Source of the DNA: Pinguiococcus pyrenoidosus | Lineage: Eukaryota > Sar > Pinguiophyceae > Pinguiochrysidales > Pinguiochrysidaceae | Length of the DNA stretch: 20,791 nt | Assembly: GCA_019677205.1 (NCBI GenBank) | Contig: JAAMXY010000226.1 | Coordinates: 1-20,791, forward strand | Direction: 5' to 3' | Shown: positions 1-9,359 of the stretch, piece after piece | Position numbering within the stretch: position 1 is the stretch's first letter | Layout: each line of letters starts with the position of its first letter | Notes under the pieces: model-generated | Database searches by the model: none | Told to the model about the DNA's origin: nothing | Seen by the model: the letters and a program-made list of their open reading frames with translations, nothing else | Program-made: the position numbers and the translations under genes

Positions 1-113
1 GTGATTTCCCCTTAATTTTTCCTCAGGAGGCCATTTCGGAGTCCAGGAAATGGCCACAGGCCAGGGAGCGGGCGAAAAGGCCACGAAACAGACGACCAAT
101 CCACGCGGAAGGG

Positions 114-1665
114 ATGGAGGACAGACGCCAAAGGGCCGCAGAAGGACTGCGGCGGAAGCGGAGGAAAAGGAGGGGGGGAGAAGTGGAGGAGACAGCTCTT
201 CGAGTCTGCGTTGTGGAAAACGTGAGTGGTGCCAATGTTCTTGCTGCTCCTGACGACAGGGAACAGAGACGCTGAAGCTGACGGTTCCGCCATTTTGGGG
301 GGATTCGCCGGCTAGCACAACGAAGCGCTGCCCTGGCTACATGGGTGCGTCCGCAAGAAGCTGCTGCCCTTTGCAGACTGGACTCTGGTGCACCTCGACG
401 CCCACCCGGACCTCATGCTGCCCAAGGACCTGCCCGCAGAGGCGTGCTTCCAGCCGCGGGAGCTGTATGGGCGGCTGGAGACCTCCGGCGCGGGCATCGC
501 TGAGTGGATCCTGCCGATGGTGGTGGAGGGGCACTTGAGCCGCCTGCTGTGGCTGCGCCCAACATGGGCACAGCAGCTGCCCGACGGCGTGCACCGACTT
601 GGCATCGGCCGGGATCCGGACAGCAGCTTCCTGCGCGTGTCCAAGGCCTTTGGCTACTTCCTGGATGATGGCCTGGTGGCGACCGAGCTCGCCGATGACA
701 AGTATCGGAAGGATCTGCTGCTGCAAGTGGCGACGTTGGATGAGGAGCGGATGTCGAAAAGCAGAACGTTTGATACGCCGCTTGAAGACTCGTACGAGGA
801 GAGCAGCCACCGGCCTTCTGAGAGGCGATGCGCAGAGTCTCGTGATTCCATGGCATGCCAGATTGTACAGGAGCCAGCCTCAGTGTCAGCATCAGCCTTA
901 GTGTCAGCCTCAGCCTCAGTGTCAGCATCAGCCTCAGTGTCAGCATCAGCATCATTGTCAGCCTCAGCCTCAGCCTCAGCCTCCGTGTCAGCATCGTCAA
1001 CAAGATCACAGAAGAGTGCCATCGTCGACTTCTTGTCAGCAGATCAAAGCCGAACGTGGATCCTGGACATTTGCCTGGACTACTTCTTCTGCGAGAATCC
1101 CTTTGCGCAGATCCTCTCCGAGTTTTGTAGCAGCGATTGCCAGGAGGATATGGACTACTTCTTCCGGTCGCCTTTGTATCGGAGGGATGCCACTGGAATG
1201 ATGCCGCCCAGTGCGAGAATAGCATCAGCGGAGGGCTTTCAGCAAGCGGTGGCTGCCCTAAAGTCCGCGGATCGCGGGGATGCTGCCATGCTTGCCGACC
1301 GACTGCGGAAGTTCTACGGCGAAGACGTTCAGGTGGAGCGCTTGGAGCGCTTCCTTCGCTTCCTGCTCGAGCAAGATCCGCAGAGAAGGCGAAAGATCTT
1401 GTGGGTGAACCACTGCGTGCATCTTCCTCGCCGGCGTGCGGAGCGGCCAGAGATGCGAAGGTCCCTTGAACGCGTGAAGGAAGCTCTCGAGAGGGTGGCA
1501 CGGCAAGGGAATTCCCCACCGGCGCTCATCACGATCGCTCGAAGCGCTGAAGATGGATACTGTCCAGCGGAGCAGGCGGACTGGCTCCAGGCCGAGCTGC
1601 TGCAGATTCTGAAGGGCGTGTACGGCGCACTGGACGTCGAGTTGTACAATAATGAGCTTTCATGA
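114..1665 (+). CDS. UPF0489 (C5orf22-like) protein, arginase-fold family
   Basis: Homologue of human C5orf22 (family UPF0489), whose cellular role is unsettled. Exons 114-221 and 316-1665, intron 222-315 (GTGAGT...CTAG), giving about 485 residues against 442 in human. The join restores the family pattern VVEN-HNEALPW, equivalent to VVEDHQEVLPF. Family blocks seen: HLDAHPD (residues 62-68), PTWAQQ, LDICLDYF (286-293), and near the C-terminus TIARSAEDGYCP followed by YGALDVELY. HxDxHxD and the second Asp-rich block resemble metal-binding motifs of the arginase fold; the middle Asp of the second block is Cys289 here. A Ser/Ala/Val tract (about 224-264, nt 877-1000) replaces the variable acidic linker. 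The start is uncertain: ATG 114 is the first in-frame ATG, but the frame is open to the window edge and a pyrimidine-rich stretch ending in CAG at 26 could be an acceptor, so an upstream exon is possible. Confidence 0.85.
877..1000 (+). repeat. In-frame TCAGCC/TCAGCA/GTGTCA hexamer repeat
   Basis: Imperfect 6-bp and 12-bp tandem repeats of TCAGCC, TCAGCA and GTGTCA lie inside the UPF0489 gene and encode a Ser-Ala-Val tract of about 40 residues. The tract sits between the two conserved halves of the protein, where human C5orf22 has a poorly conserved linker, so it probably expanded by slippage without disturbing the fold. Confidence 0.9.
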
Positions 1666-2076
1666 TAAGCAGCATCGTCACTCCTGAGCACATAGACCAC
1701 CCATACTCCGCCAAGTGTTGAAAAGTCTCCTGCAGCTGTAGGCTCTAGCACATCTGAAAGGCTGCCCCCCAAAAAAACGAGTCAACTCCTCATACCTTCG
1801 CTACGTGCGTCCACCTCGCGTCTACGATCCACGATCCACGATCCACGATCCACGATCCACGATCCACGATCCGACGCTGACAAGCATGTCTTGCGATGCC
1901 CGGAGGAAACTTCTGCATCTTTAGCTTTGCCTGCGGCGCCTTGCCTTTGCCTACTCTCGATCCTCAGCGGCTCCTTCGACAGACCGTTCTCGCACGGAGC
2001 TTGACGGCCCTCACCGCATCTTCATCTTCGCTACGCTGGGTAGGCTGGACGCCTTCCATGTCTACAAGTCGCGGCA
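1666..2076. other. Convergent intergenic region, UPF0489/CDK
   Basis: This 411-bp stretch lies between the 3' ends of the UPF0489 gene (+) and the CDK gene (-). No conserved coding segment was recognised on either strand. It should hold both 3' UTRs. The only obvious structure is a 7-bp tandem array at 1824-1872. An additional 3' exon of the CDK gene cannot be excluded here, since several GT and AG dinucleotides would allow one. Confidence 0.6.
1824..1872. repeat. Seven exact copies of a 7-bp unit (ACGATCC)
   Basis: ACGATCC is repeated seven times without a mismatch over 49 bp. It lies in the convergent 3' region between the UPF0489 and CDK genes. It is a minisatellite-type tandem array without spacers, so it is not a CRISPR array. 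Confidence 0.95.
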
Positions 2077-3060
2077 CTATCGCCCTTCGTTCTTCCGGGC
2101 ACCGTGATCGAGAGTCGCGTCTGCCCCGGCGACCGTGCTCTTCCCTTCTACGTCGCGATCCGCCGTCTCCCTCGCGTTCTGCTGCGCCTGGACACGGATG
2201 AAATTGAAGAAGGGGTGCTGCATCGCATCCTGCGCCGAGATGCGCTCCTGGGGATCGTAGGAAAGCATCCTGGCGAGCAGGTCGACGCCATCGTCGTCGA
2301 GGTTCGCCATGTGGTCGATCCCATCCGGCCGCGGATACTTGGGGAAATCCTCTCGCCAGCCGTCCAAGTCGGTCACCCCGGGCCATTCCTCGGGATCGGG
2401 CGTCCCCAGCGCTCGGAAGATGCGATCCAGCTGGTCGTCCTCGCTGGAGCCGGCGAAGAGCGGTCTGCCGTTGGCCATCTCGGCGAAGATGCAGCCGATG
2501 GACCAGATATCGACCGGCGTGGAATACTTTCTGGCGCCCATGAGCACGTCGGGCGCCCGGTACCAGAGCGTCACGACCTCGTGCGTGTACGAGCGCACGG
2601 GAATCCCAAAGGCCCTGGCCAGGCCGAAGTCGGCCAGCTTGAGCTCTCCCTCGCGGTTGATGAGCAGGTTCTGCGGCTTCAGGTCCCGATGCAGCACGCG
2701 GTGGTAGTGGCAGTAGGCCACGCCCCGCAGCAGCTGGTACAGGAAGCTCTTGAGGATGGTGTCGTCCAGGCCCCCCTCGCACACATCCAGGTACTTCTTC
2801 AGGTCCTGGTCCAAGTACTCGAACACCAGCGTCAGCTTGCGCTCCGTGTGGACCACATCGTACAGGCGGACGATGTTGGGGTGCTGGAGCTCCTTGAGCA
2901 GCGAGATCTCGCGAATCGCCGTGGACGGAATTCCCTCATCTTCCGCCTCCAGACGGATCTTCTTCAGCGCGATGATCTCGTTGGTCACGCGGTCTCGCGC
3001 TTTGTACACCACGCCGTAAGTGCCCTCTCCGATCTTCTCCAGCTTCTCGTAGCGTTCCAT
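2077..3060 (-). CDS. Cyclin-dependent kinase, PSTAIRE type (CDK1/CDKA-like)
   Basis: Ser/Thr kinase that should drive the cell cycle when bound to a cyclin. 327 residues, no intron. All kinase landmarks sit at the textbook CDK1 numbers: GEGTYG with inhibitory-site residues T14 and Y15, ATP lysine K33, PSTAIRE helix 45-51, HRDLKPQN catalytic loop with D126, DFG 144-146, activation-loop T159 in [13 protein letters not shown]. The start at 3060 ([13 protein letters not shown]) matches family N-termini; the open frame further upstream (to 3132) has no family similarity. The APE motif reads RAPD, as in CDK5 (PPD), and [15 protein letters not shown] is also CDK5/Pho85-like, but the intact PSTAIRE and T-loop favour CDK1/CDKA. 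After HPFFNFI there are about 39 polar residues without similarity, so the true 3' end might involve a missed intron. Divergent from the calpain-like gene (601 bp apart). Confidence 0.95.
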   Translation of the reverse strand: MERYEKLEKIGEGTYGVVYKARDRVTNEIIALKKIRLEAEDEGIPSTAIREISLLKELQHPNIVRLYDVVHTERKLTLVFEYLDQDLKKYLDVCEGGLDDTILKSFLYQLLRGVAYCHYHRVLHRDLKPQNLLINREGELKLADFGLARAFGIPVRSYTHEVVTLWYRAPDVLMGARKYSTPVDIWSIGCIFAEMANGRPLFAGSSEDDQLDRIFRALGTPDPEEWPGVTDLDGWREDFPKYPRPDGIDHMANLDDDGVDLLARMLSYDPQERISAQDAMQHPFFNFIRVQAQQNARETADRDVEGKSTVAGADATLDHGARKNEGR

Positions 3061-3271
3061 GCTGGCCGCTTCTCCAGCTCGGGACTCCGCGCCGCGCCTT
3101 CGCCTCGTCGCTTCACTCCCAGAGCTATACAACGGCAGAGGTGGCTGTCTTGCGCCGCACGCGCCAGAATCACCGCTGCGCCTCGGCCGACCGAGCTTGT
3201 GCGGCCGTCAAATAGCGGAAGTGCTTGTCATCAGACTCTGTCGCGAAATTCTATGGGCGGAGGCGTTGTGA

Positions 3272-3279
3272 AATTTATA
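3272..3279 (-). promoter_or_regulatory. TATA-like element upstream of the CDK gene
   Basis: Reads TATAAATT on the minus strand in an AT-rich island within otherwise GC-rich DNA, about 212 bp before the CDK start codon. Position and sequence would fit a TATA box with a long 5' UTR. There is no direct evidence for a transcription start here, and it could be chance in AT-rich sequence. Confidence 0.25.
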
Positions 3280-3639
3280 GTACAAGTTCATAGAAAATTT
3301 TGAAAAGACATTTTGAAGATCTTGAGACACCTGTTTGCACCAATGGCGAGGCTAGGCAGGCGGGAGTAGGCTGGACTCGAGTACCGAATCGCCGTCAGCG
3401 GCTCAGCTGACCGCTCCAAAGAAGTCGCATCAGCTGACGCCGTCGATCTTTCGGATCGTTTGACGGAGGCACACAAACGCTTGAAAGTCATCCGCGCCAA
3501 ACTGCGCGTCACATTCAGTGGGGAGTACTGGACACGTGCGTTCAACATCTCTTGCATATGACGCCGAGCATGAGTACCAAAGACTTGGTGTTGGAGTGGA
3601 AAGTTGGCTGAACTTCTTCCAAGAAGCGAGAAGACAGAG

Positions 3640-3656
3640 ACACACACACACACACA
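3640..3656. repeat. (AC)n tract in the calpain-like 5' leader
   Basis: A 17-bp AC dinucleotide repeat ends five bases before the calpain-like start codon at 3662, so it should be part of the 5' UTR. The start context ACAATGG is favourable for initiation. Confidence 0.85.
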
Positions 3657-3661
3657 AGACA

Positions 3662-6001
3662 ATGGGTTTGAACGGCTCATCCCTCCGCGGAGGCGCGCGA
3701 ATCCACGAAAATCTCCTGCCCTACAGCAGCTGGCAGAAGAAAGACATCGAGCATCTCTATGACCGGCACCAGCACGAGACGCGCGGCGCGTTCGCTCTCT
3801 CGCTCAAGAAGCTGTGCGTAATGACGGGTCTCTCCGAGGAAAGTGGCGGCAAAGTCTTTTCGCTCTTGGACACTGACCACAATGGACTTGTGGACGCCTT
3901 CGAGGCGCTCATTGCCTTCTGTCTCGTGGCCCAGATGAAGCTGACGGACAAGATGAACTTCGTGTTCGGACTGTACAACTTCTCCGGCAATGGAGAGCTC
4001 AACGTGGACGAGCTGATCATCCTGATCCGCACCGTGGCGCACGCGGCCGCCAAGATCGACTCGCGGGTTGCCATGCTCCGCACCGACGAGGCGGAGGCCT
4101 TGGCGATGAGCTTCTTCCGGCGCTTCGAGCGCGACGTCGAAGAAGAGCTGCGGAAGTGGGAGTTTGACAGCTTTTGCTTGTCGCAGCCCAGCGTTGCGGG
4201 ATTCTTGTCGTTCTGGGCGCATCTCGTGAATCAAGTGGCACTTCCCGAGGGCGCAGGGTTCTCGGACTTCAGCTTTCCCGCGGCGCACAGCTCCTTGTAC
4301 TTCAACGTGGACCTCGCGCCGCCCGGAATGATCCCCGCGTCGTGCGTTCGCTGGCGACGGCCCGACAAGATCTTCGGTGGCCATGCGCAGCTCTTCGACG
4401 ACGACTTTCGCTTGTTTGGGACGCTTCAGATGGGCGCCATTGGGCACGCGTGGTTCGTCAGCGCTCTGGCGCTGGCGGCCACCAAGCCCGAGCTGATACG
4501 GCGGATGTTCTGCCATACCGGCCAGGAAGAGCAAGGCCGGTTCTGCGTACAGTTCTTCAAAGGTTCCGTGCGGATCCCCGTTGTCGTCGATGATCACTTG
4601 CCGTGTGACCCGACGGGATCGCCGCTTTTTTGCAAGGGAGCCGAGAGCTCTGCGCAAGTCTGGCCAAGCCTCGTGGAGAAAGCCTATGCCAAGCTGCACG
4701 GCTGCTACGAGAGCATCATCGGAGGCCGCATCGAGACTGCGCTGCGCGACGTCACGGGTGGACTGGTGCGTCGTATTCCTTTCGAAGAAGTGACGCAGAA
4801 GCATGCCGATGCGGAGGAGGCAGCTGCCGACGAGATCTGGACGATGCTTGTCGACGGGCTGCGTGAGGGATTGGTGGGCCTGCTGAGCGGGATCCGCGAG
4901 GGCTCTCGTGAGCCAACTGCGGCGATGACCGAGGGCATCACGCAAGGGACGCTGTACGTGGTAGATCGCGTCGAGAGCCTCCGAGGGAAGCGACTGCTGC
5001 GACTCAAGTACCCATACCTACCAATGCGCCCATACACCGGGGACTGGGGTTGGCACTCGTCAACGTGGCAAAGCTTCAAGGAGGTGGCCGCGGATCTCCA
5101 GATGGACGAAGAGGGCATCAGCGGCCAAGAGGAGGGCTTCTTCTGGATGGATCTCGAAAGCTGCGTGGCGTTGTTCAACACCATGTACCAGGTCTTCGTC
5201 GAGCACGAGCTCGCAGACTGGTTCACCGTCGTTCGCAGCGGTTCCTGGAGCATGCAGAATGGAACCGCCGCAGGCTGCATCGCGAATCCAGGCTGGAGGG
5301 CCGGCGAGCAGCTCTTCTTGGAGGTCTTTGAGCCAGGCAAAGTGCTGCTCTGCTTGTCTCAGTCCGATTCGTCCGGGTCGCTGCAGTCTTCGTGCACCGC
5401 GTCGATCTGCCCAACCTCTTCGACCTACGAGCCTCGGCTGTCCTCGCTCGACGAAGATTTGCAGCAAGGGAAGGAGGCGGCCATCGGCATCCTGATTTTC
5501 CGGCATGACTTTGATGGAGTAGAGACGCTGAAGAGACTTGACAGCGTCGACAAGGACGATCTTGTCTCTGGCCATGTGAAGATGCTTCCCGAGAGGGATG
5601 CCATGCTAGTCGTGACCATGAAACCGGGCAAATACGTCATCCTCGTGTCGACATTTGCCCCCAACGTCGAGAGAGATTGGCACCTCACGCTGCACAGTGC
5701 CAGGCCCGTCACGCTTTTCAGTGAGAGAGAGACCTTCGCCCCGCCGGAGAAGGACGCGGAGCTGGAGGAAGACGAGGAGTCGACGTCGTTTGCTGCGAGC
5801 ATGGAAGAAGGGACATTCCGAGACATGCATTTGGACGAGGTGGAGACGAGTTGCGCGGTCGCCTTGGAGCATCTTGCCCGAGTCTATGATGCTCTGTCGG
5901 ACAGAATTTTCGATCTGAACGAAGAGCTCAAGAAGAGGCTGGCTCAGGCGCAAGACCTGAAGAGGCTGCGTGAATGCAGTCGTCCCAGTGATCCAGACTA
6001 G
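3662..6001 (+). CDS. Calpain homologue with N-terminal EF-hands, catalytically dead
   Basis: 779 residues, no intron. Start ATG 3662 (context ACAATGG) gives MGLNGSS, a good N-myristoylation signal (Gly2, Ser6), suggesting membrane attachment. EF-hand 1 at 70-81 is canonical (DTDHNGLVDAFE); EF-hand 2 at 106-117 begins with Asn in place of Asp. A calpain-type papain-fold domain follows (about 220-470), recognised by GAIGHAWFVSALA, RIPVVVDDHLPCD, WPSLVEKAYAKLHG and GDWGWHS. The catalytic residues are all replaced: Cys by Ala263 (GDCWF becomes GHAWF), His by Thr430 (GHAYSV becomes GTLYVV), Asn by Tyr450 (RNPWG becomes KYPYL). Next come C2-like (calpain domain III-like) segments (about 520-700), an acidic stretch and a short coiled coil ending the protein. 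Expected role: calcium-responsive, non-proteolytic scaffold or regulator. Its 3' end is 86 bp from that of the mitochondrial EF-G2 gene on the other strand. Confidence 0.9.
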   Translation: MGLNGSSLRGGARIHENLLPYSSWQKKDIEHLYDRHQHETRGAFALSLKKLCVMTGLSEESGGKVFSLLDTDHNGLVDAFEALIAFCLVAQMKLTDKMNFVFGLYNFSGNGELNVDELIILIRTVAHAAAKIDSRVAMLRTDEAEALAMSFFRRFERDVEEELRKWEFDSFCLSQPSVAGFLSFWAHLVNQVALPEGAGFSDFSFPAAHSSLYFNVDLAPPGMIPASCVRWRRPDKIFGGHAQLFDDDFRLFGTLQMGAIGHAWFVSALALAATKPELIRRMFCHTGQEEQGRFCVQFFKGSVRIPVVVDDHLPCDPTGSPLFCKGAESSAQVWPSLVEKAYAKLHGCYESIIGGRIETALRDVTGGLVRRIPFEEVTQKHADAEEAAADEIWTMLVDGLREGLVGLLSGIREGSREPTAAMTEGITQGTLYVVDRVESLRGKRLLRLKYPYLPMRPYTGDWGWHSSTWQSFKEVAADLQMDEEGISGQEEGFFWMDLESCVALFNTMYQVFVEHELADWFTVVRSGSWSMQNGTAAGCIANPGWRAGEQLFLEVFEPGKVLLCLSQSDSSGSLQSSCTASICPTSSTYEPRLSSLDEDLQQGKEAAIGILIFRHDFDGVETLKRLDSVDKDDLVSGHVKMLPERDAMLVVTMKPGKYVILVSTFAPNVERDWHLTLHSARPVTLFSERETFAPPEKDAELEEDEESTSFAASMEEGTFRDMHLDEVETSCAVALEHLARVYDALSDRIFDLNEELKKRLAQAQDLKRLRECSRPSDPD

Positions 6002-6087
6002 TTGAGAAATAAGGAGATGGTGGTGCAACCTCATGAGAGGGGCGGGCGGAATGGGGCGACGAGAGACATCAGAAAAGAGAGCGTAGC

Positions 6088-9064
6088 TTAGATGACTTTC
6101 CCGTGCGCCTTCATCACGTCGGGAAGCGCCACGTCGTCTACTTGTCTGTGCGTGAGATACTCCATGCTGAAGGTGCCCTCCCCACGCGTTTGAGATCTGA
6201 TGCCCGTCGCATATCCTGCCGAATGTCCAGGATGACGCATGGCACCAAAAAACGGCTAGAGGAAGGTGCCTGCGTACCTAGCAGCGTCGCCAGAGGCGCC
6301 TCTGCGTCGACGTACGCCCTTTCGCCGCGCTGCTCGACCTGTAGAGGTCTCGTCGGTAAGCTTCTCATGGAACATAACATGCGCGTCACGGAGGGCACAC
6401 GTTTCACCGCGCCCCGCGACTCCCTTACATTTCGAATGCGTCCTCGGCGATGACCGGTGATGTCTGAAAGAACGCCTCCAAGGCAATCCTCCGGAACGGT
6501 CAAGCTCAACTTCTCAGGTAGAGCCGTTGCATGAGCGGAGTCAGCTTGTGTGCGAACCGGCAAAGGCGTTCGCACCTTCATGACTGGTTCGAGGAGGATC
6601 TCCTCGCCTTGCATCAGCGCATCACGCACAGCTCCAGCGCCTGCCCCCTGTTTGGGCGCACACCATTCACCGGAGCATCTCAGCGATTGCCAGCCGAGTG
6701 TTTCTCATCCATTCTTGCAGAGGCTCACCTGTAGCGCGCCGGGCGTGGTGATGCCACCACTTCCGAGCTCTTCGGCCCGTTTCACCTCCTCCACCACTAT
6801 CCGAAGGCCCATCAGAGGGTACCCGAGCATCAAACCTCGTTGGGTGGCGTTCTTGAGTCCTGTGGGATCCGAGTTAGCAGAGGCCTCGTACCAATCAACC
6901 TGTCTTCCCGCTCGGCCTTCACCGGCCACTACCTTCGTACAACGCCTCTTGCTCCTCCTGGGACGCGTCGAGCATTGCAGGATTGTGAGCCAACTGGATC
7001 CTCATACGGCGGACAACTGATGATGGATCGTACCATGGAAGTGAATCGCACCGCCGGTGCCATCGTGATCTCGACATCTAGCGCCCCGAGGCCACCGGCA
7101 GATCCGTCTCCAGAGGTGCCAGGGCCGCCACTGCTCTCCATCTTCGATGCGGGCACCACCTCGCCATCCACGAGTCTGCTTTCGATCGATAAGTCAACCC
7201 CTGCGCACATCCTTTCAGGTGCGGAAGGCGTCGTCTGAAAGAGATGGGAGACGGAGATGTCGGAGAGCAGCGACTCTCGGTATGCCACGTATGCGTCGCG
7301 CGCGTACACCGGCAGCTTGAATTCCCGCTTCAGCCGCTCGCACACAACTTCGAGATGCAGCTCCCCCATCCCGCTGATCACCAGCTGGTCCGTCTCCTCG
7401 TTCGTCTTCCAGCGCAGGCTTGGATCCTCACGAGACATCATGTCCAGCACCTCTTCCAGGCGATCGCTGTCTGCGCTCGTCTCGGGCTCAATCTCCAACG
7501 TGTACACCGCCTCGGGAGACGCAATCCCCTTGAGCGCCGCGCCGGAGTAGGGATCAGACTTGTGCGCCGAGGTGAGCGTATCCCCCGTGCGCGCACGTTT
7601 GAAGCCCACGACGGCGCACACTTCGCCCGCAGTGCATCGCGCAATCTTGGAGAACGTGTCCGCTTCGGGATGCATGACATGCAGCGGCCGCTCTTTGACA
7701 TTCTGCCCATCGGCGGTGTGGACGAGGACTTGCGTCTTCTCCTGAAGCACGCCGGAATAGACGCGAACGAAGCACACGGCTCGTCCTTGCTGGTCGTGAA
7801 TCACTTTGAAGACCAGAGCCACCAGCCCGCCATGGGTGTGCGGGGCGAGCGCGACCTGCCCTTTCTTCGTGCGAAGCAGCGACGGCACTTGATGTCGCCC
7901 TCGGAGGCTGGGATCATCGTCCGCCAGACGCTGGAGGACCTCGTCGGAGAGCCTCTGACTGGCTTGGGAGATATCCTCCGGACTCGGCAGAAACGCTAGC
8001 ATGCCGTCGAGCACGGCCTCGACCCCGATGCCCTGGAGCGAGCTTCCGCAGAGGACGGGGACGCATTTTCCGGCCTTGCACGAGCTTGAAACGGCGTTCA
8101 GCAGACGATCCCCGCTGATGTCCTCCTCGGCGAGGTAAAGCTCCGCGATGCTTTCATCGACATCCGCGATGGCTTCGACCAGCTCCTGGCGCTTGAGCTT
8201 GGCCTGCTCAAGAATCCGGATTCCAGAGCCTGCCGCTGCCTGAGGCAGCGCAATCTGCAGCACGTCTCGCGTGTCCCGCCGAGAGCTCGAATCCGCCGGA
8301 GGAAACAAGGACGCCGTGTGGCAGGAGAGATCAATCGTGCCCAGAAAGTGCTCATCGTCCACCCCTCTCTGCTTCATGGCATCCTTGAGAAAGCTGGCAA
8401 GCAGCTCCTTATCGCCACGCCCTGGAAGGACGACGCTCTCCTGAAGGAGCTCCCGCGCGCCTTCGACGCTGAGGGGCATCTGCAGGACGGCTGCGTGGAG
8501 GCCCAGCTTCTTCCGCAGAGACGCCACGGACATATCCAAGTCCGCCCCGAGCCGATCCATCTTGTTGACGAAGCACATGGCTCGCACGCCATGCTTCTGA
8601 GCCTGTCGCCAGACCGTCTCCGTCTGCGCCTCGACGCCCGCTGCCGCGTCCAGCACCAGCACGGCGCCGTCCAGCACGCGGACGCTCCTCTCCACCTCCT
8701 GCGTGAAGTCCACGTGGCCCGGGGTGTCGATCAGGAACACCTGGTGGCCTCTCCACCTCAGAGACACCGCTGCGCTCTGGATAGTGATGCCTCGCTTGCG
8801 TTCTTGCTCGAGAAAGTCCGTCACCGTGGAGCCATCGTCCACTTCTCCGGCGACTCCTCGGCTCAGATCGTGCCCAGCGAGCGCCAGCATGCGCTCAGTG
8901 GTCGTGGTCTTCCCGGCATCAATGTGGGCAATGATTCCCACGTTTCGCATGTGCTTGACGTCCACTTCGCCCGCTTCTTTGGCCAGGTAGCGAGCCAGGC
9001 AGTGCGTCAGCGGCGCCGTGCGGCGCAGTGACGATATCGCGCGACGACGTAGCACCGCAGCCAT
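6088..9064 (-). CDS. GFM2: Mitochondrial elongation factor G2 (ribosome recycling GTPase)
   Basis: GTPase that with mitochondrial RRF splits ribosomes after termination. Deduced exons (minus strand): 9064-7052, 6993-6933, 6859-6729, 6647-6576, 6509-6429, 6338-6278, 6215-6088; 848 residues, all joins in frame. Arg-rich presequence at the start (MAAVLRRRAISSLRR), so ATG 9064 is preferred over 9172, whose extension is acidic just before that point. G motifs: AHIDAGKT 46-53, DTPGH 113-117, NKMD 167-170. EVDDGSTVTDF...ERGITIQSA-type sequence is characteristic of EF-G2 rather than EF-G1. The small exons restore domains IV and V: EALYEGLKNATQRG, LLEPVMK-LSLTVPEDCLG, HRRGRIRN, AEAPLATLLG-YATGIRS, GEGTFSMEYL, TAA stop. 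First intron donor is uncertain: 7033 instead of 7051 would add six residues; the fourth acceptor may be 6513 instead of 6510. The unspliced frame ends at 6929, which is an intron artefact. Confidence 0.93.
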
Positions 9065-9359
9065 CTCTTCGTCGCATACGGTTACTCGAAGATAACTGAA
9101 CACTTCATGTTTGTGGTGTATATGTGTCGTAACTCGCGAGAGAGTGGCGTTGAGTGCAGCACCAGCGTTCATGTAGCCTTACTAAAGGTGATTTCACTTT
9201 TCGCCCGAATATCGAGAAATTTATTCATTATCGATAATGAAGGATCTTTCCTTGCTTTGCGATTCTGGAACATGTACATGCGGGCGCGCAAAGAACGACG
9301 CGCGAAAAAAAAGCGTTCAAACGCCGCAAATTTGGGGCGAAATCGGCGCGTTTCCCAAG
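9065..9359. promoter_or_regulatory. Divergent promoter region, GFM2/aquaporin
   Basis: These 295 bp separate the two start codons and should act as a bidirectional promoter. An 18-bp perfect palindrome lies near the middle (9224-9241). Two E2F-like motifs are visible: TTTTCGCCC near 9198 and GGGGCGAAA near 9335, in opposite orientation. Sequence between them is unusually AT-rich for the window. Function is inferred only from position and composition. Confidence 0.45.
9224..9241. promoter_or_regulatory. 18-bp perfect palindrome with TATCGATA core
   Basis: TTCATTATCGATAATGAA equals its own reverse complement. It lies about 160 bp from the GFM2 start and about 120 bp from the proposed aquaporin start, inside the shared upstream region. 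A symmetric site suits binding of a dimeric factor; the TATCGATA core equals the Drosophila DRE motif, though no homologous factor is known here. Confidence 0.5.

Larger units (their letters stand above)
3061..3661. other. Divergent intergenic region, CDK/calpain-like
   Basis: This 601-bp gap separates the start codons of the CDK (-) and calpain-like (+) genes and must hold both promoters and 5' UTRs. No conserved coding segment was recognised; open frames through it (for example 3288-3680 on the minus strand) have no family features. It contains an AT-rich patch near 3270-3310 with a TATA-like element and, immediately before the calpain start, a short AC repeat. Confidence 0.6.

Noticed and set aside
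1824-1872. Possible CRISPR array
   Set aside because: The 7-bp units abut without spacers and the genome is eukaryotic; it is a simple tandem repeat.
2104-3303. A 399-codon open frame on the plus strand opposite the CDK gene
   Set aside because: It mirrors the GC-rich kinase coding sequence and has no family motif; the minus-strand kinase has every conserved residue.
3518-3661. N-terminal extension of the calpain-like protein from a GTG at 3518
   Set aside because: The added residues translate the AC repeat and upstream leader, start with a non-ATG codon, and ATG 3662 has good context plus a myristoylation signal.
3288-3680. 130-codon minus-strand frame in the CDK/calpain gap
   Set aside because: No conserved motif; its start overlaps the calpain start codon and it includes the translated AC microsatellite.
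6929-7055. Apparent premature stop truncating EF-G2
   Set aside because: Reading through introns at 7051-6994 and 6932-6860 restores domain IV and continues to a proper stop at 6088, so it is not a pseudogene.
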